Positions 13,196-21,343 of a stretch of DNA of 21,627 nt are shown piece by piece (the first letter of the stretch is position 1; each line of letters begins with the position of its first letter). Under the pieces are notes generated by a model. It was not told the DNA's origin and did no database searches. It was given only the letters and a program-made list of their open reading frames with translations. The translations under genes were made by a program, and so were the position numbers. This DNA comes from CAZYPB01 sp964649265 (GTDB lineage Archaea; Micrarchaeota; Micrarchaeia; Burarchaeales; JAKAKT01), in contig CAZYPB010000015.1 of assembly GCA_964649265.1 (NCBI GenBank), forward strand, positions 1 to 21,627, given 5' to 3'.

Positions 13196-15715
13196 TCATT
13201 CCCTCTCGGGGTCTTTTACCTCTTCGTATTTGTGGCGGCCTCTCATCGGGTCCACTCCATCTCCGCCATATATGAATTGAACTATAATCTTTCTTGAATC
13301 GCGCACTGTAGTATCTTCGTATGCAACCATATCCTGCAGTGCGTTGATAAGTCTTCTCTGCATGTATCCTGACCTTGCAGTCCTTATGGCTGTGTTGACA
13401 AGCGATTCCCTTCCCCCCATGGAGTGGAAGAAGAATTCTGTTGGGCTTAGACCATGCCTGAATGGCGTTGTTACAAAACCTCTTGAGCCTGCTCTCAGGT
13501 CCCCTCTCTTGAAATGCACAAGCGTCCTTCCCTTGTATCCCCTGCTTATTCTCTTTCCTCTTACTGCCTGTTGTCCAACCATACCAGTCATCTGAATGGC
13601 GTTTAGCAAGCTTCCCCTTGCCCCTATTTTCGCCATGAGGATTGAAGTGTTCTCGAATCCCAGATGCTTCTCAATTACATTACCTGTCTCTGTTCTAGCC
13701 ATCGAGAGAACTGCCATTGATTTCTCCTCAAGTGTCTCTTTTAATGACCTTCCAGGCAATCTCTGCAGTGTCTTTTTCTTGTACTGCTCAACAAACTTGT
13801 CTATCTCCGCCTTTGCTTCGTTCTCAACAGTAGTTATCCTTGCTCGCGCATCCTTTGACAACGAGTAATGTGAAAGATCAACTGAGAACCCGTGCCTGCT
13901 TATGACATAGAGCACAAGTCTTGTTGAATAGTCAATGAAATCCCTTACTGCGTCAGATCCATATTGCCTTGCAATGTGTTCAATTATATCATTCTCGTAT
14001 GACCTGCTCTCAATTGCTCCCTGAATGAGTTTCCCATCCTTAATCACTATTGACTGATTAAGTTTTGATTTGAGTTTAATATTAAGCCCATCTGGGAGAA
14101 GCTGTGAGAACATGAGTTTCCCAGAGTACTTGCCTCCCTTTACATCTGATTTTGGGAGTTCCTTCTTTTGTATAATCATCATCATCTGGCATGCTTCCTC
14201 TTTCGTGAAAACTGCTTCATCTCTTGTTAAGTAGTATGCTCCAGACACATGATCCTCCTGTGGTTTGATGATTGAGTGTCCATGCCTTGGGGAGATAACT
14301 TGCTTGCTCACTTTCATAAGCACCTCTGCCTCCACTCTTGCCTCCTCAGTCTGCGGTATGTGAAGGTTCATCTCATCCCCGTCGAAATCAGCATTGTATG
14401 GAGGGCACACTGGAAGGTTTATCCTGAATGATTTTCCATCCATAACCCTTACCCTATGGCACATTATCGAGATCCTGTGAAGTGAAGGCTGCCTGTTGAA
14501 CAGAACAATATCCCCATCCGTAAGCTGCCTCTCAACAATACACCCAGGGATAAGTGACTCCAGTATCTCCTCTTTCACCTTCTCTGTTACCTTTCTTCTC
14601 TTCCCATCAGGCCTTATAACATATGTTGCCTGCGGGTATCCTTCTGATGTTAAGAGCTTTTTGCATTCCTCAAAATTCCAGTCAGTTACTGCTATTGGAA
14701 TTGAGAGCTCCTTCGCAATTGGCATTGGAACCCCAACCTCATCGATTGAGATGTTCGGGTCTGGAGAGATAACTGTTCTTGCAGAGAAGTTAACCCTCTT
14801 ACCTGAGAGGTTGTACCTGAACCTTCCCTCCTTTCCCTTAAGCCTCTGTGAAAGTGTCTTCAATGGCCTTCCGGACCTATGCCTTGCTGGTGGGATGTTT
14901 GCAGTTTCGTTATTGAAATATGTTGTGACATGATATTGAAGAAGTTCCCACAGATCCTCTATGATAAGCTGTGGTGCTCCTGCGTTTATGTTTGCCTCTA
15001 GACGCTGGTTTATCCTCATTATGTCCACAAGTTTATGTGTAAGATCATCCTCTGATCTCTCACCTGTCTCAAGTGTAATTGAAGGCCTTACTGTTACTGG
15101 TGGAACAAGAAGTGCTGTTATTATCATCCACTCAGGTCTTGCGTACTTTGAATCGACTCCAAGTAATCTAAGATCACCATCTGGTACTTTTGATAGCCTG
15201 TCCCTTATCTCTGAAGGAAGAAGCATCCTCTCTCCCTCATGGAAAGTTGTGGGTTTCTCAAGCTTTACATCCAGCTGCTTTGCATCGCACTGTGGACATT
15301 TAGAAACCTTTCTTGTTTTCTCAATTGCCTGTACGGGTGTCTTCTCATCTATTGCCTCTGAAAACTGTTCAAGCTGCTTATCTTGTAGAAGTATCCTGTT
15401 GCATGACCTGCATGTTGCTTTTAAAAGTATGAGAATAATTTTGGCGAATTCAGGGTGTATTACTGGCCTTACGAGCTCAATATGCCCAAAGTGACCAGAA
15501 CATGTCCTTATCTTCCCTGCGCATGTCTTACACTTCAGACCCGGGTCTATAACTCCGAGACGCTGATCAACAAGACCCCCGTCTATTGGGTAACCATGCT
15601 CATGATAAGTATGCGGGATCGAGATCTTTGCTGCAGAAAGCTTTCGCACCATCTCTGGAGAAAACAGAGAGAACTTAATCTTATCAATCATCTTTTCTAC
15701 TGGTTCATTAGCCAT
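13196..15715 (-). CDS. rpoA1: DNA-directed RNA polymerase subunit A'
   Basis: 839 residues; clamp head, active site and bridge helix of the largest subunit. Zinc ligands: Cys62, Cys65, Cys72 and a His (CKTC...CSGHFGH), then Cys102, Cys105, Cys140 and Cys143 (CRSC...CPQC). The catalytic NADFDGDEMNLH begins at residue 441; Asp443, Asp445 and Asp447 hold the Mg ion. The bridge helix is near residue 765-795 (GGRESLVNTAIRTARSGYMQ). Full length, with GTGATC just before the ATG. Between rpoB1 and rpoA2 with gaps of 4 and 9 nt. Confidence 0.98.
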   Translation of the reverse strand: MANEPVEKMIDKIKFSLFSPEMVRKLSAAKISIPHTYHEHGYPIDGGLVDQRLGVIDPGLKCKTCAGKIRTCSGHFGHIELVRPVIHPEFAKIILILLKATCRSCNRILLQDKQLEQFSEAIDEKTPVQAIEKTRKVSKCPQCDAKQLDVKLEKPTTFHEGERMLLPSEIRDRLSKVPDGDLRLLGVDSKYARPEWMIITALLVPPVTVRPSITLETGERSEDDLTHKLVDIMRINQRLEANINAGAPQLIIEDLWELLQYHVTTYFNNETANIPPARHRSGRPLKTLSQRLKGKEGRFRYNLSGKRVNFSARTVISPDPNISIDEVGVPMPIAKELSIPIAVTDWNFEECKKLLTSEGYPQATYVIRPDGKRRKVTEKVKEEILESLIPGCIVERQLTDGDIVLFNRQPSLHRISIMCHRVRVMDGKSFRINLPVCPPYNADFDGDEMNLHIPQTEEARVEAEVLMKVSKQVISPRHGHSIIKPQEDHVSGAYYLTRDEAVFTKEEACQMMMIIQKKELPKSDVKGGKYSGKLMFSQLLPDGLNIKLKSKLNQSIVIKDGKLIQGAIESRSYENDIIEHIARQYGSDAVRDFIDYSTRLVLYVISRHGFSVDLSHYSLSKDARARITTVENEAKAEIDKFVEQYKKKTLQRLPGRSLKETLEEKSMAVLSMARTETGNVIEKHLGFENTSILMAKIGARGSLLNAIQMTGMVGQQAVRGKRISRGYKGRTLVHFKRGDLRAGSRGFVTTPFRHGLSPTEFFFHSMGGRESLVNTAIRTARSGYMQRRLINALQDMVAYEDTTVRDSRKIIVQFIYGGDGVDPMRGRHKYEEVKDPERE

Positions 15716-15719
15716 ATGA

Positions 15720-17564
15720 TCACGCCTTATCCTTTAACACAAGTCTCGGGAATATTCCGATAGCCTTTATCTCGTCAACAAGGAGCTTGAATGCGTAGCT
15801 TATCTCTACTTTACTCAGTTCTGCATTTTCGCAGAGAGGACAGTAATCTATGTTCTTCACATGGTCGTGTATTGCAACTGAACCACACTTAGAACATACT
15901 ATCTCTGTTGTCTTGTCGGATTCCTCAAGAAGCCTCTCCTTAAGAAGCATTGCTGCCCCATAACCTATGAGGCAGTCCCTTTCCATCTCTCCGAACCTGA
16001 GACCTCCTTCCCTAGCCCTTCCCTCAGTGGGCTGGTGTGTGAGAAGCTGAACAGGACCTCTGCTCCTTACATGCATCTTATTTGAAACAAGATGGTGGAG
16101 CTTCTGATAATAGATTACTCCCACATATACCTGCGTTTCTATTGCAACCCCTGTCTTTCCATCGTAGAGTGTCTCCTTTCCATGGGGCTCGAAACCATAT
16201 TGTTCGAGAACAGCTTTGAATTCGTTTTCCTTCTGTCCTGAAAATGAGGTTGCATCAGCGAGTTTTCCATTCATGCAGGATGCCCTGCCCCCAAGCATCT
16301 CAAGTAGATGCCCTGCAGTCATACGTGATGGAATAGCATGCGGGTTTATGATCATATCTGGAACAATTCCGGAAGCGGTGAAAGGCATATCTTCCTGTGC
16401 AGCAAGCAGTCCTACCACTCCTTTCTGTCCATGTCTTGATGCGAATTTGTCTCCGGGTTCGGGGATCTTCACTCCCCTTACTTTAATTCTTATTAGTTTA
16501 TTCCCTGACGGGCTTTCAGTCATTAGAACAGAATCAACTATCCCCTTCTCTCCGCTCTTCAGTGTAACCGAGTTCTCCCTTTTCTTCTCTTCGGCTATTC
16601 CGAAAACGGATATCTCCTCAAGAAATCGGGGCGGTGATGTTTTCCCTATGAGCACATCCTTTGAACCAACCTCAACATTCGGGACTATCACTCCGTCTTC
16701 ACCAAGGTGTCTGTAAACAACCTCGTCCCTGTATCCTGAAACAGTTGGGTTCGGAACCTCGAACTTATCTTTCTGTCCTCCGGGGTATCTCCTTTCCTCG
16801 CTCTCATATGTTTTATAGAAAACAGATCTTCCCATTCCCCTGTCAATTGCGTTCTTGTTTATCACTACTGCGTCACCCATATTGTATCCATAGTAGCTTG
16901 TTATTGCGATAACAAGGTTCTGCCCTGCAGGCCTTTCTGAGAATCTAAGGAATCCATATGGCCTTGATTGTACAAGCGGTTTCTGAGGGTAGAAAAGGAA
17001 GTGGGCTCTTGAGTCCATCCTTATGTTATAGTTACTTGCATACAACCCGAGAGATTGTTTGCTCATGGCGCATGCCATGGTAATCCTCGGGGATGAGTTG
17101 TACTCCGGGAAAGGAAGCTGAGAAACTGTTACCCCAGTTATGGATACTGGGTCGATCTCAAGGTGAGTTGAGTCAGGTGTTATCAGATCTTCTGATGGGG
17201 CAACAAGCGCTCCCTCATCCTCTTCTTCTGCATCAAGGTATTCTATTACTCCACTCTTCACTAGTTCATCCCATGCTATCTCATTGTTCATTACTTTCTC
17301 TTTTAATTCCAGGGTGTACCTTGACTTCCCTCCCTCCACAACGACATAGGGTCTCCTTGCTCTTCCACTGTCAGTGTTTATGTATAGCTCTGATGTTTTT
17401 CTATTGTAAGCAAAATTAGCTTGGTACGGGAGGTCTCCGTCTCTTCGGCTTTTCCTCAGTGCCTTTACGAGTTCGCCTCCCTCAGTGTGGAATCCAAGAA
17501 GCCTACCATTAAGATATACTGCAGTCTTATCTTTTGGAGCCTCATTTTTATCGTTTTTTGCCAT
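15720..17564 (-). CDS. rpoB1: DNA-directed RNA polymerase subunit B'
   Basis: 614 residues; the C-terminal part of the second-largest subunit. Recognisable parts: GRLLGFHTEGGELVKALRKS at the start, GYNMGDAVVINKNAIDRGMG, GDKFASRHGQKGVVGLL near the active site, HHLVSNKMHVRSRGPVQLL and GGLRFGEMERDC (hybrid-binding and anchor region), then a zinc site with Cys557, Cys560, Cys575 and Cys578 and the anchoring end. The B'/B'' split is at the position used by methanogens and other Euryarchaeota and by many DPANN archaea. Confidence 0.98.
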   Translation of the reverse strand: MAKNDKNEAPKDKTAVYLNGRLLGFHTEGGELVKALRKSRRDGDLPYQANFAYNRKTSELYINTDSGRARRPYVVVEGGKSRYTLELKEKVMNNEIAWDELVKSGVIEYLDAEEEDEGALVAPSEDLITPDSTHLEIDPVSITGVTVSQLPFPEYNSSPRITMACAMSKQSLGLYASNYNIRMDSRAHFLFYPQKPLVQSRPYGFLRFSERPAGQNLVIAITSYYGYNMGDAVVINKNAIDRGMGRSVFYKTYESEERRYPGGQKDKFEVPNPTVSGYRDEVVYRHLGEDGVIVPNVEVGSKDVLIGKTSPPRFLEEISVFGIAEEKKRENSVTLKSGEKGIVDSVLMTESPSGNKLIRIKVRGVKIPEPGDKFASRHGQKGVVGLLAAQEDMPFTASGIVPDMIINPHAIPSRMTAGHLLEMLGGRASCMNGKLADATSFSGQKENEFKAVLEQYGFEPHGKETLYDGKTGVAIETQVYVGVIYYQKLHHLVSNKMHVRSRGPVQLLTHQPTEGRAREGGLRFGEMERDCLIGYGAAMLLKERLLEESDKTTEIVCSKCGSVAIHDHVKNIDYCPLCENAELSKVEISYAFKLLVDEIKAIGIFPRLVLKDKA

Positions 17565-17575
17565 GCGACCACAAC

Positions 17576-19045
17576 CTATTTTTCGAACTTAACATCCATC
17601 TTTTTCAAGTATTCCTCTATTGTTCGCTCTTCCTCTCCAGTTGAGATCTCGCAAAGCAGTGCCATGTTTTTCACAAGTGCACATGATGGTCCTTCCGGAG
17701 ATTCGTTGGGGCATAGTTTCCCCCAGTGTGTTCCATGAAGGTCTCTTGCTTTGAAGTGTGGATGTTTCCTGCTCAGTGGAGATATTATCCGTCTCAAGTG
17801 TGAAGTTGATGAAAGGAAGTTTGTCCTGTCCAGAAGCTGTGAAACTCCCGTCTGGCCAGCTATCCAGTTTCCAGTTGCCATTGAATATCTGATCCTCTCA
17901 CTAAGTGCATCAGGCCTTACAAGTGTCTGCACAACAAGCCTTCTTCCTCTTGCCGCAGCCCTCTCAACCTGATATGTTATGTCTTTTACAAGGAATTGGA
18001 ATGCATATCTGAAAAGCTCTTCCATTAGGTTTCCTGCAAGCTTAATCCTCTTGTTCATGTAGTGATCTTTGTCATCCTGGGCAATCCGCTTGTGTGCAAC
18101 CTCTATCGCTCTTTCAGCCATCTTACATAAATAGTACGCCTTTGCTATCCTGTCCTTATGCTCAACCCCTATGTGGGGCAAAAGATAAGTATCTATGAGT
18201 ATCTCAGCTCTCTTCTCCCTGTACTCCTTCGCCTGCCCGGGTGCTGCTTTCTTCCCTATTCTCTCCATTGCCTCGGATGATTCCTTAGCTGAGTCAACCT
18301 CTAGATTAAGGAGTATGTCGTTCTTTATAACTGGGTCACTTAGGAATGCATTCAGAATCTCAGAATCCTTTGTTAAACCGAGTGCCCGGAGCACGTTTAT
18401 AAGATCAAGGTTAGAAGGAGCTGCCGGGAATGTTACTGACAACAACCCCTCATTTGTTCTGTCAACAACACACCTTGCCCTGAAGCCGAAGCGTGTTGAG
18501 AAAACCTTCGAAGAAATAATGGCCCCATCCTTTTCCTGTGAAACCATTATCCTATTTGGTGCAAGGTCTTCAATTGAAACAAGAACTCTCTCACTTCCAT
18601 TTATTATAAAGTAACCAGCAGGGTCGTATGGATCCTCTCCTGCATCTATGAGCTCATCCTTGTTCATCCCATCAAGGTGACAGAGCTTTGATTTTACCAT
18701 AACTGGAAGCTCTCCTATGAAAACCTCGTTAAATCCCCTTCTCTCTACCTCGTGGATAACTGGGGTTATCTGAAGGAAAACAGGTGCGGCGTATGTGAGG
18801 TTCCTTAGCCTTGCCTCCATGGGGTAGATGGGCCTCCTTGAACCGTCGGCCTCAACAATCATGGGTTTCTCAAGCCTCACTCTACCAAATTTGAGTTTGT
18901 AACCTTCTATGTTTGGTTCAACCTGGCCGACTTTGTCGATAATATCCTGTATCCCGAACTCAACAAATTTCTTATACGACTCTAAGTGCTGTCGCACTAG
19001 AGTGTTGTCTCTATAGTAGGCGTTCAATAGTCCATCGTTCTCCAT
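17576..19045 (-). CDS. rpoB2: DNA-directed RNA polymerase subunit B''
   Basis: The N-terminal part of the second-largest subunit (protrusion, lobe, fork), about 489 residues. Signatures: YYRDNTLVRQHLESYKKFVEFGI, LRNLTYAAPVFLQI, GYFIINGSERVLVSIEDLAPNR (20-residue parts of it visible), and LCPNESPEGPSCALVKNMAL near the end. I choose the ATG at 19045, which has GTGAT just ahead of it; a TTG at 19063 would add six residues (MSLSDF) and overlap rpoH by 14 nt. It ends 11 nt before rpoB1. Confidence 0.96.
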   Translation of the reverse strand: MENDGLLNAYYRDNTLVRQHLESYKKFVEFGIQDIIDKVGQVEPNIEGYKLKFGRVRLEKPMIVEADGSRRPIYPMEARLRNLTYAAPVFLQITPVIHEVERRGFNEVFIGELPVMVKSKLCHLDGMNKDELIDAGEDPYDPAGYFIINGSERVLVSIEDLAPNRIMVSQEKDGAIISSKVFSTRFGFRARCVVDRTNEGLLSVTFPAAPSNLDLINVLRALGLTKDSEILNAFLSDPVIKNDILLNLEVDSAKESSEAMERIGKKAAPGQAKEYREKRAEILIDTYLLPHIGVEHKDRIAKAYYLCKMAERAIEVAHKRIAQDDKDHYMNKRIKLAGNLMEELFRYAFQFLVKDITYQVERAAARGRRLVVQTLVRPDALSERIRYSMATGNWIAGQTGVSQLLDRTNFLSSTSHLRRIISPLSRKHPHFKARDLHGTHWGKLCPNESPEGPSCALVKNMALLCEISTGEEERTIEEYLKKMDVKFEK

Positions 19046-19049
19046 AAAA

Positions 19050-19286
19050 TCACTTAATGACAATGCGGTAGTATACGTTCTTTCCAGTTGAGTCTTCCCT
19101 AGTTATCTTCACTACGCTCCCGGGTTTAGCCTCTAGTTTCTTTACCTGTGGGTCATTGGAGCGTATCTTGGGAAGATTCTCCTTTGTTATACCAAAAGAA
19201 GCTAGTACTTTCTCCTCTTCATCGTGAGACAGTATCTCGTGTTTCGGTATTAACACATTATCTAAAGGTACTTTAGGAGAACTCAA
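19050..19286 (-). CDS. rpoH: DNA-directed RNA polymerase subunit H
   Basis: 78 residues, the archaeal RpoH/Rpb5 C-terminal form: VLIPKHEILSHDEEEKVLASFGI, then LPKIRSNDPQVKKLEAKPGSVVKI, then YYRIVIK. It sits at the entry jaw of the polymerase. I choose TTG at 19286, with GGTGAT three bases before it, because the longer frame (TTG at 19325) would start upstream of the predicted transcription start near 19308 and adds residues the family lacks. First gene of the ten-gene operon, divergent from the stalk operon. Confidence 0.93.
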   Translation of the reverse strand: MSSPKVPLDNVLIPKHEILSHDEEEKVLASFGITKENLPKIRSNDPQVKKLEAKPGSVVKITREDSTGKNVYYRIVIK

Positions 19287-19327
19287 TCTATCACCAAAAA
19301 TCGTAACTGTAATATTGGGAAACAAAA

Positions 19328-19340
19328 TATTTATATATCT
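19328..19340. promoter_or_regulatory. Shared, near-symmetric TATA region for rpoH and L1 operons
   Basis: The AT-rich run ATATTTATATATC reads as TTTATATA on the plus strand and as ATATATAAATA on the minus strand. With 25-27 nt spacing it predicts starts near 19361 for L1 (leader about 47 nt) and near 19308 for rpoH (leader about 22 nt). No other TATA-like element is in the spacer. Confidence 0.5.
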
Positions 19341-19370
19341 TTTGCAATAAAAAAGAATCTTACGTGCTGG

Positions 19371-19408
19371 TTTTCCCGCATGTACTGCCGCAGGCAGGAG
19401 GGGGAAAA
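19371..19408 (+). promoter_or_regulatory. Leader hairpin over the L1 ribosome-binding site, candidate autoregulatory element
   Basis: In the predicted leader, TTTTCCC (19371-19377) can pair with GGGAAAA (19402-19408), and CTGCC (19385-19389) pairs with GGCAG (19393-19397) across a GCA loop. The two helices are separated by unequal strands of 7 and 4 nt. The GGAGGGGG ribosome site (19397-19404) lies in this structure. In archaea, L1 represses its own mRNA through a mimic of its 23S site; I cannot confirm that this is that mimic. Confidence 0.5.
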
Positions 19409-20044
19409 ATGAAGCAAGATGACATAGTTAAAGCAATAAACAAATGTTTCGAGGAAAAAGGGAAACGGAAGTTCACCCAGAGCGTTGAGTTCATAATGAA
19501 CTTCTCGGGTGTTGATTTTAGCAAGCAGGATAAGAGAGTGAACCTTTCTGTTGTTCTTCCCAATGGTACCGGGAAAGCTATGAAGGTTGCTGTGTTTGCA
19601 GATGGCAAAATGGCCATTGACGCAAAGAAAGCTGGTGCAGATCTAGTTATGTCTGAACAGGATATAGAGGATCTTGCAAAAGACGGCCCGAAACTGAAGA
19701 CTCTGATGAAAGACCATCTCTTCTTCGCTCAGCCGAATTTCATGATGCAGATAGGTAAGCACCTTGGTCAGACAATGGGTTCAAGGGACAAGCTCCCAAA
19801 GCCTATAGCAGGCGGAACCATTGATAAGCTTGCCGAGGAAGCAAAGAGAACGGTTAAGATTAAAACAAAGGGTAAGTACCTGCCGGTTCTTGCATGTCTT
19901 GTTGGGACAGAAAACATGGAGCCTGAGAAGATAAGTGAGAACATAATGTATGTTTACGAGATTATCTCCAATGCTGTTGGCGGTCAGTTCGTAAAATCCA
20001 CGTATGTTAAACTTACAATGGGTAAACCAGTGAAGGTGTTTTAG
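19409..20044 (+). CDS. rpl1: Large-subunit ribosomal protein uL1
   Basis: 211 residues. It forms the mobile L1 stalk that guides deacylated tRNA out of the E site. Recognisable: KFTQSVEFIMNFSGVDF, KRVNLSVVLPNGTGK, VFADGKMAIDAKKAGADLVM, LGQTMGSRDKLPKPI (the family's G-R-x-M-P-x-P motif in variant form), and the end STYVKLTMGKPVKVF. ATG at 19409 is the start because GGAGGGGG precedes it; the frame is open upstream to 19364 without coding character. First gene of the L1-L10-L12 operon; the L10 ATG follows its TAG directly. Confidence 0.97.
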   Translation: MKQDDIVKAINKCFEEKGKRKFTQSVEFIMNFSGVDFSKQDKRVNLSVVLPNGTGKAMKVAVFADGKMAIDAKKAGADLVMSEQDIEDLAKDGPKLKTLMKDHLFFAQPNFMMQIGKHLGQTMGSRDKLPKPIAGGTIDKLAEEAKRTVKIKTKGKYLPVLACLVGTENMEPEKISENIMYVYEIISNAVGGQFVKSTYVKLTMGKPVKVF

Positions 20045-20974
20045 ATGCCAAGTGAAAGAGTACTAAAAGAAAAACAGGAATCTGTCGAGAAACTTGCAGC
20101 TGCTCTTAAGGGCGCTAAAGTGATAGCACTGGTTGATCTTAAGAAACTTCCAGCAAAACAATTCCAGAAAATAAAAAAGGCCCTTAGAGGAAATGCAACT
20201 TTCGCAGTTGCAAAAAACAACATAATAACAAGAGCGTTCGAAAAATCAGGAAGGGGGAAACCGCTTCTAGACCACATGAAAGGCCCGACCGGGATAATAA
20301 TAACAGACATGAATCCATTCGAGCTATATAAAATAATTAAGAAGAACAAGGGGAAGGCCGCTGCAAAACCAGGGCAAATCGCTCCCTTTGATATTATTGT
20401 TCCTGAGGGGGAAACCGATATCCCACCAGGACCTGGACTCTCTGAACTAAAGATGGGAAAGATTGATGCAAGGATACAGGGAGGAAAGGTTGTAATAGCA
20501 AATGATTCAACTGTTGTGAAAGGTGGGGAGAAGATTACTTCACCTGTTGCAAAGGCACTTTCAAAACTCGACATCATGCCTTTCGAGGTAAGGATGAGTG
20601 TTCCAGCTGCTCTTGAGGAGAATACGCTTTATCCTGAGAGCGTGCTTGATATTGATGAAATTAGGTTCATGGCTGATCTAAATGGCGCAAACTCTGCTGC
20701 ATTTAACCTTTCAGTTGAGATTGCATACGTTACTCCGCAGAATGTGGAGATACTTGTGAGCAAGGCTCACAACGAGGCACTCAACCTTGGTGTTGAGGCT
20801 GAGATCATCGACAGTGGGGTTATAGACAGGCTGCTTGCAAAAGCAAATATGCAGGCAAGCAGTTTGAAGTCTCAGCTTCCTGAGGCTCCTGCTGAGGAGA
20901 AGCCTGAAAAGAGCGAACCTTCTGAAGAAAAGAAAGAGGAGGCAAGCGAAAAGGAAGAGGCCAAAAAAGAATAA
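20045..20974 (+). CDS. rpl10: Large-subunit ribosomal protein uL10 (P0), stalk base
   Basis: 309 residues. The RNA-binding domain has KEKQESVEKLAAALKGAKVIALVDL and LRGNATFAVAKNNIITRAF; the insertion domain has TGIIITDMNPFELYKIIKKNK ... GETDIPPGPGLSELKMGKI, an archaeal P0 signature. Helices after about residue 225 would hold L12 dimers. The tail from about 275 is Glu/Lys-rich and ends EEAKKE. The usual archaeal P0 ending, a GLGALFG-like hydrophobic peptide as in L12, is missing; the frame stops at a normal TAA. Adjacent to L1 with no gap. Confidence 0.97.
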   Translation: MPSERVLKEKQESVEKLAAALKGAKVIALVDLKKLPAKQFQKIKKALRGNATFAVAKNNIITRAFEKSGRGKPLLDHMKGPTGIIITDMNPFELYKIIKKNKGKAAAKPGQIAPFDIIVPEGETDIPPGPGLSELKMGKIDARIQGGKVVIANDSTVVKGGEKITSPVAKALSKLDIMPFEVRMSVPAALEENTLYPESVLDIDEIRFMADLNGANSAAFNLSVEIAYVTPQNVEILVSKAHNEALNLGVEAEIIDSGVIDRLLAKANMQASSLKSQLPEAPAEEKPEKSEPSEEKKEEASEKEEAKKE

Positions 20975-21001
20975 TATTAGTATTAAGAGGAGGTTGTGAA
21001 T

Positions 21002-21310
21002 ATGGAGTACATACACGCAGCTCTGTTGCTTCACTCTGCCAAGAAAGAGATAAACGAGGCAAACGTGATGAGCGTGCTCAAGGCAGCTGGAGTAGAGGCT
21101 GAAGAAGCAAGGGCAAAGGCACTTGTAGCATCGCTTAAGGGAGTGGATATAGAAGAGGCAGTTAAGGCAGCAGCAATGCCAGTGGCAGCAGCCCCGGTAG
21201 CAGCGGCACCAGCAGAAGATAAAAAGGAAGATAAAAAGAAGAAGGACGCTGGCGACGAAAAGAAATCCGAGGAAGAGGCAGCTGCGGGATTAGCAGGACT
21301 GTTTGGTTAA
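21002..21310 (+). CDS. rpl12: Ribosomal stalk protein L12 (P1/P2 type)
   Basis: 102 residues. The N-terminal dimerisation helices (MEYIHAALLLHSAKKEINEA, VMSVLKAAGVEAEEARAKAL) precede an Ala/Pro hinge (MPVAAAPVAAAPAE), a Lys/Glu stretch, and the AAAGLAGLFG tail that recruits GTPase factors such as EF-2. ATG at 21002 is chosen because GAGGAGGT (20987-20994) is 7 nt upstream; a GTG at 20996 lies too close to it. Last gene of the stalk operon, followed by a T-rich stretch. Confidence 0.97.
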   Translation: MEYIHAALLLHSAKKEINEANVMSVLKAAGVEAEEARAKALVASLKGVDIEEAVKAAAMPVAAAPVAAAPAEDKKEDKKKKDAGDEKKSEEEAAAGLAGLFG

Positions 21311-21311
21311 G

Positions 21312-21343
21312 TCTTTTCTTTTTTCCCTTATTTTTCCTTTTCT
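21312..21343 (+). terminator. T-rich terminator after L12
   Basis: After the L12 stop there are several T-runs (TTTTCTTTTTT, TTTTT, TTTT) within about 32 nt and no stem-loop, the typical archaeal termination signal. A minus-strand gene ends just beyond at 21344, so the operons converge here. Confidence 0.6.

Noticed and set aside
14961..15494. 177-codon plus-strand ORF opposite rpoA1
   Set aside because: It lies wholly antisense to the conserved A' zinc and clamp region; low-complexity Ser/Leu-rich product, no ribosome site or TATA box of its own.
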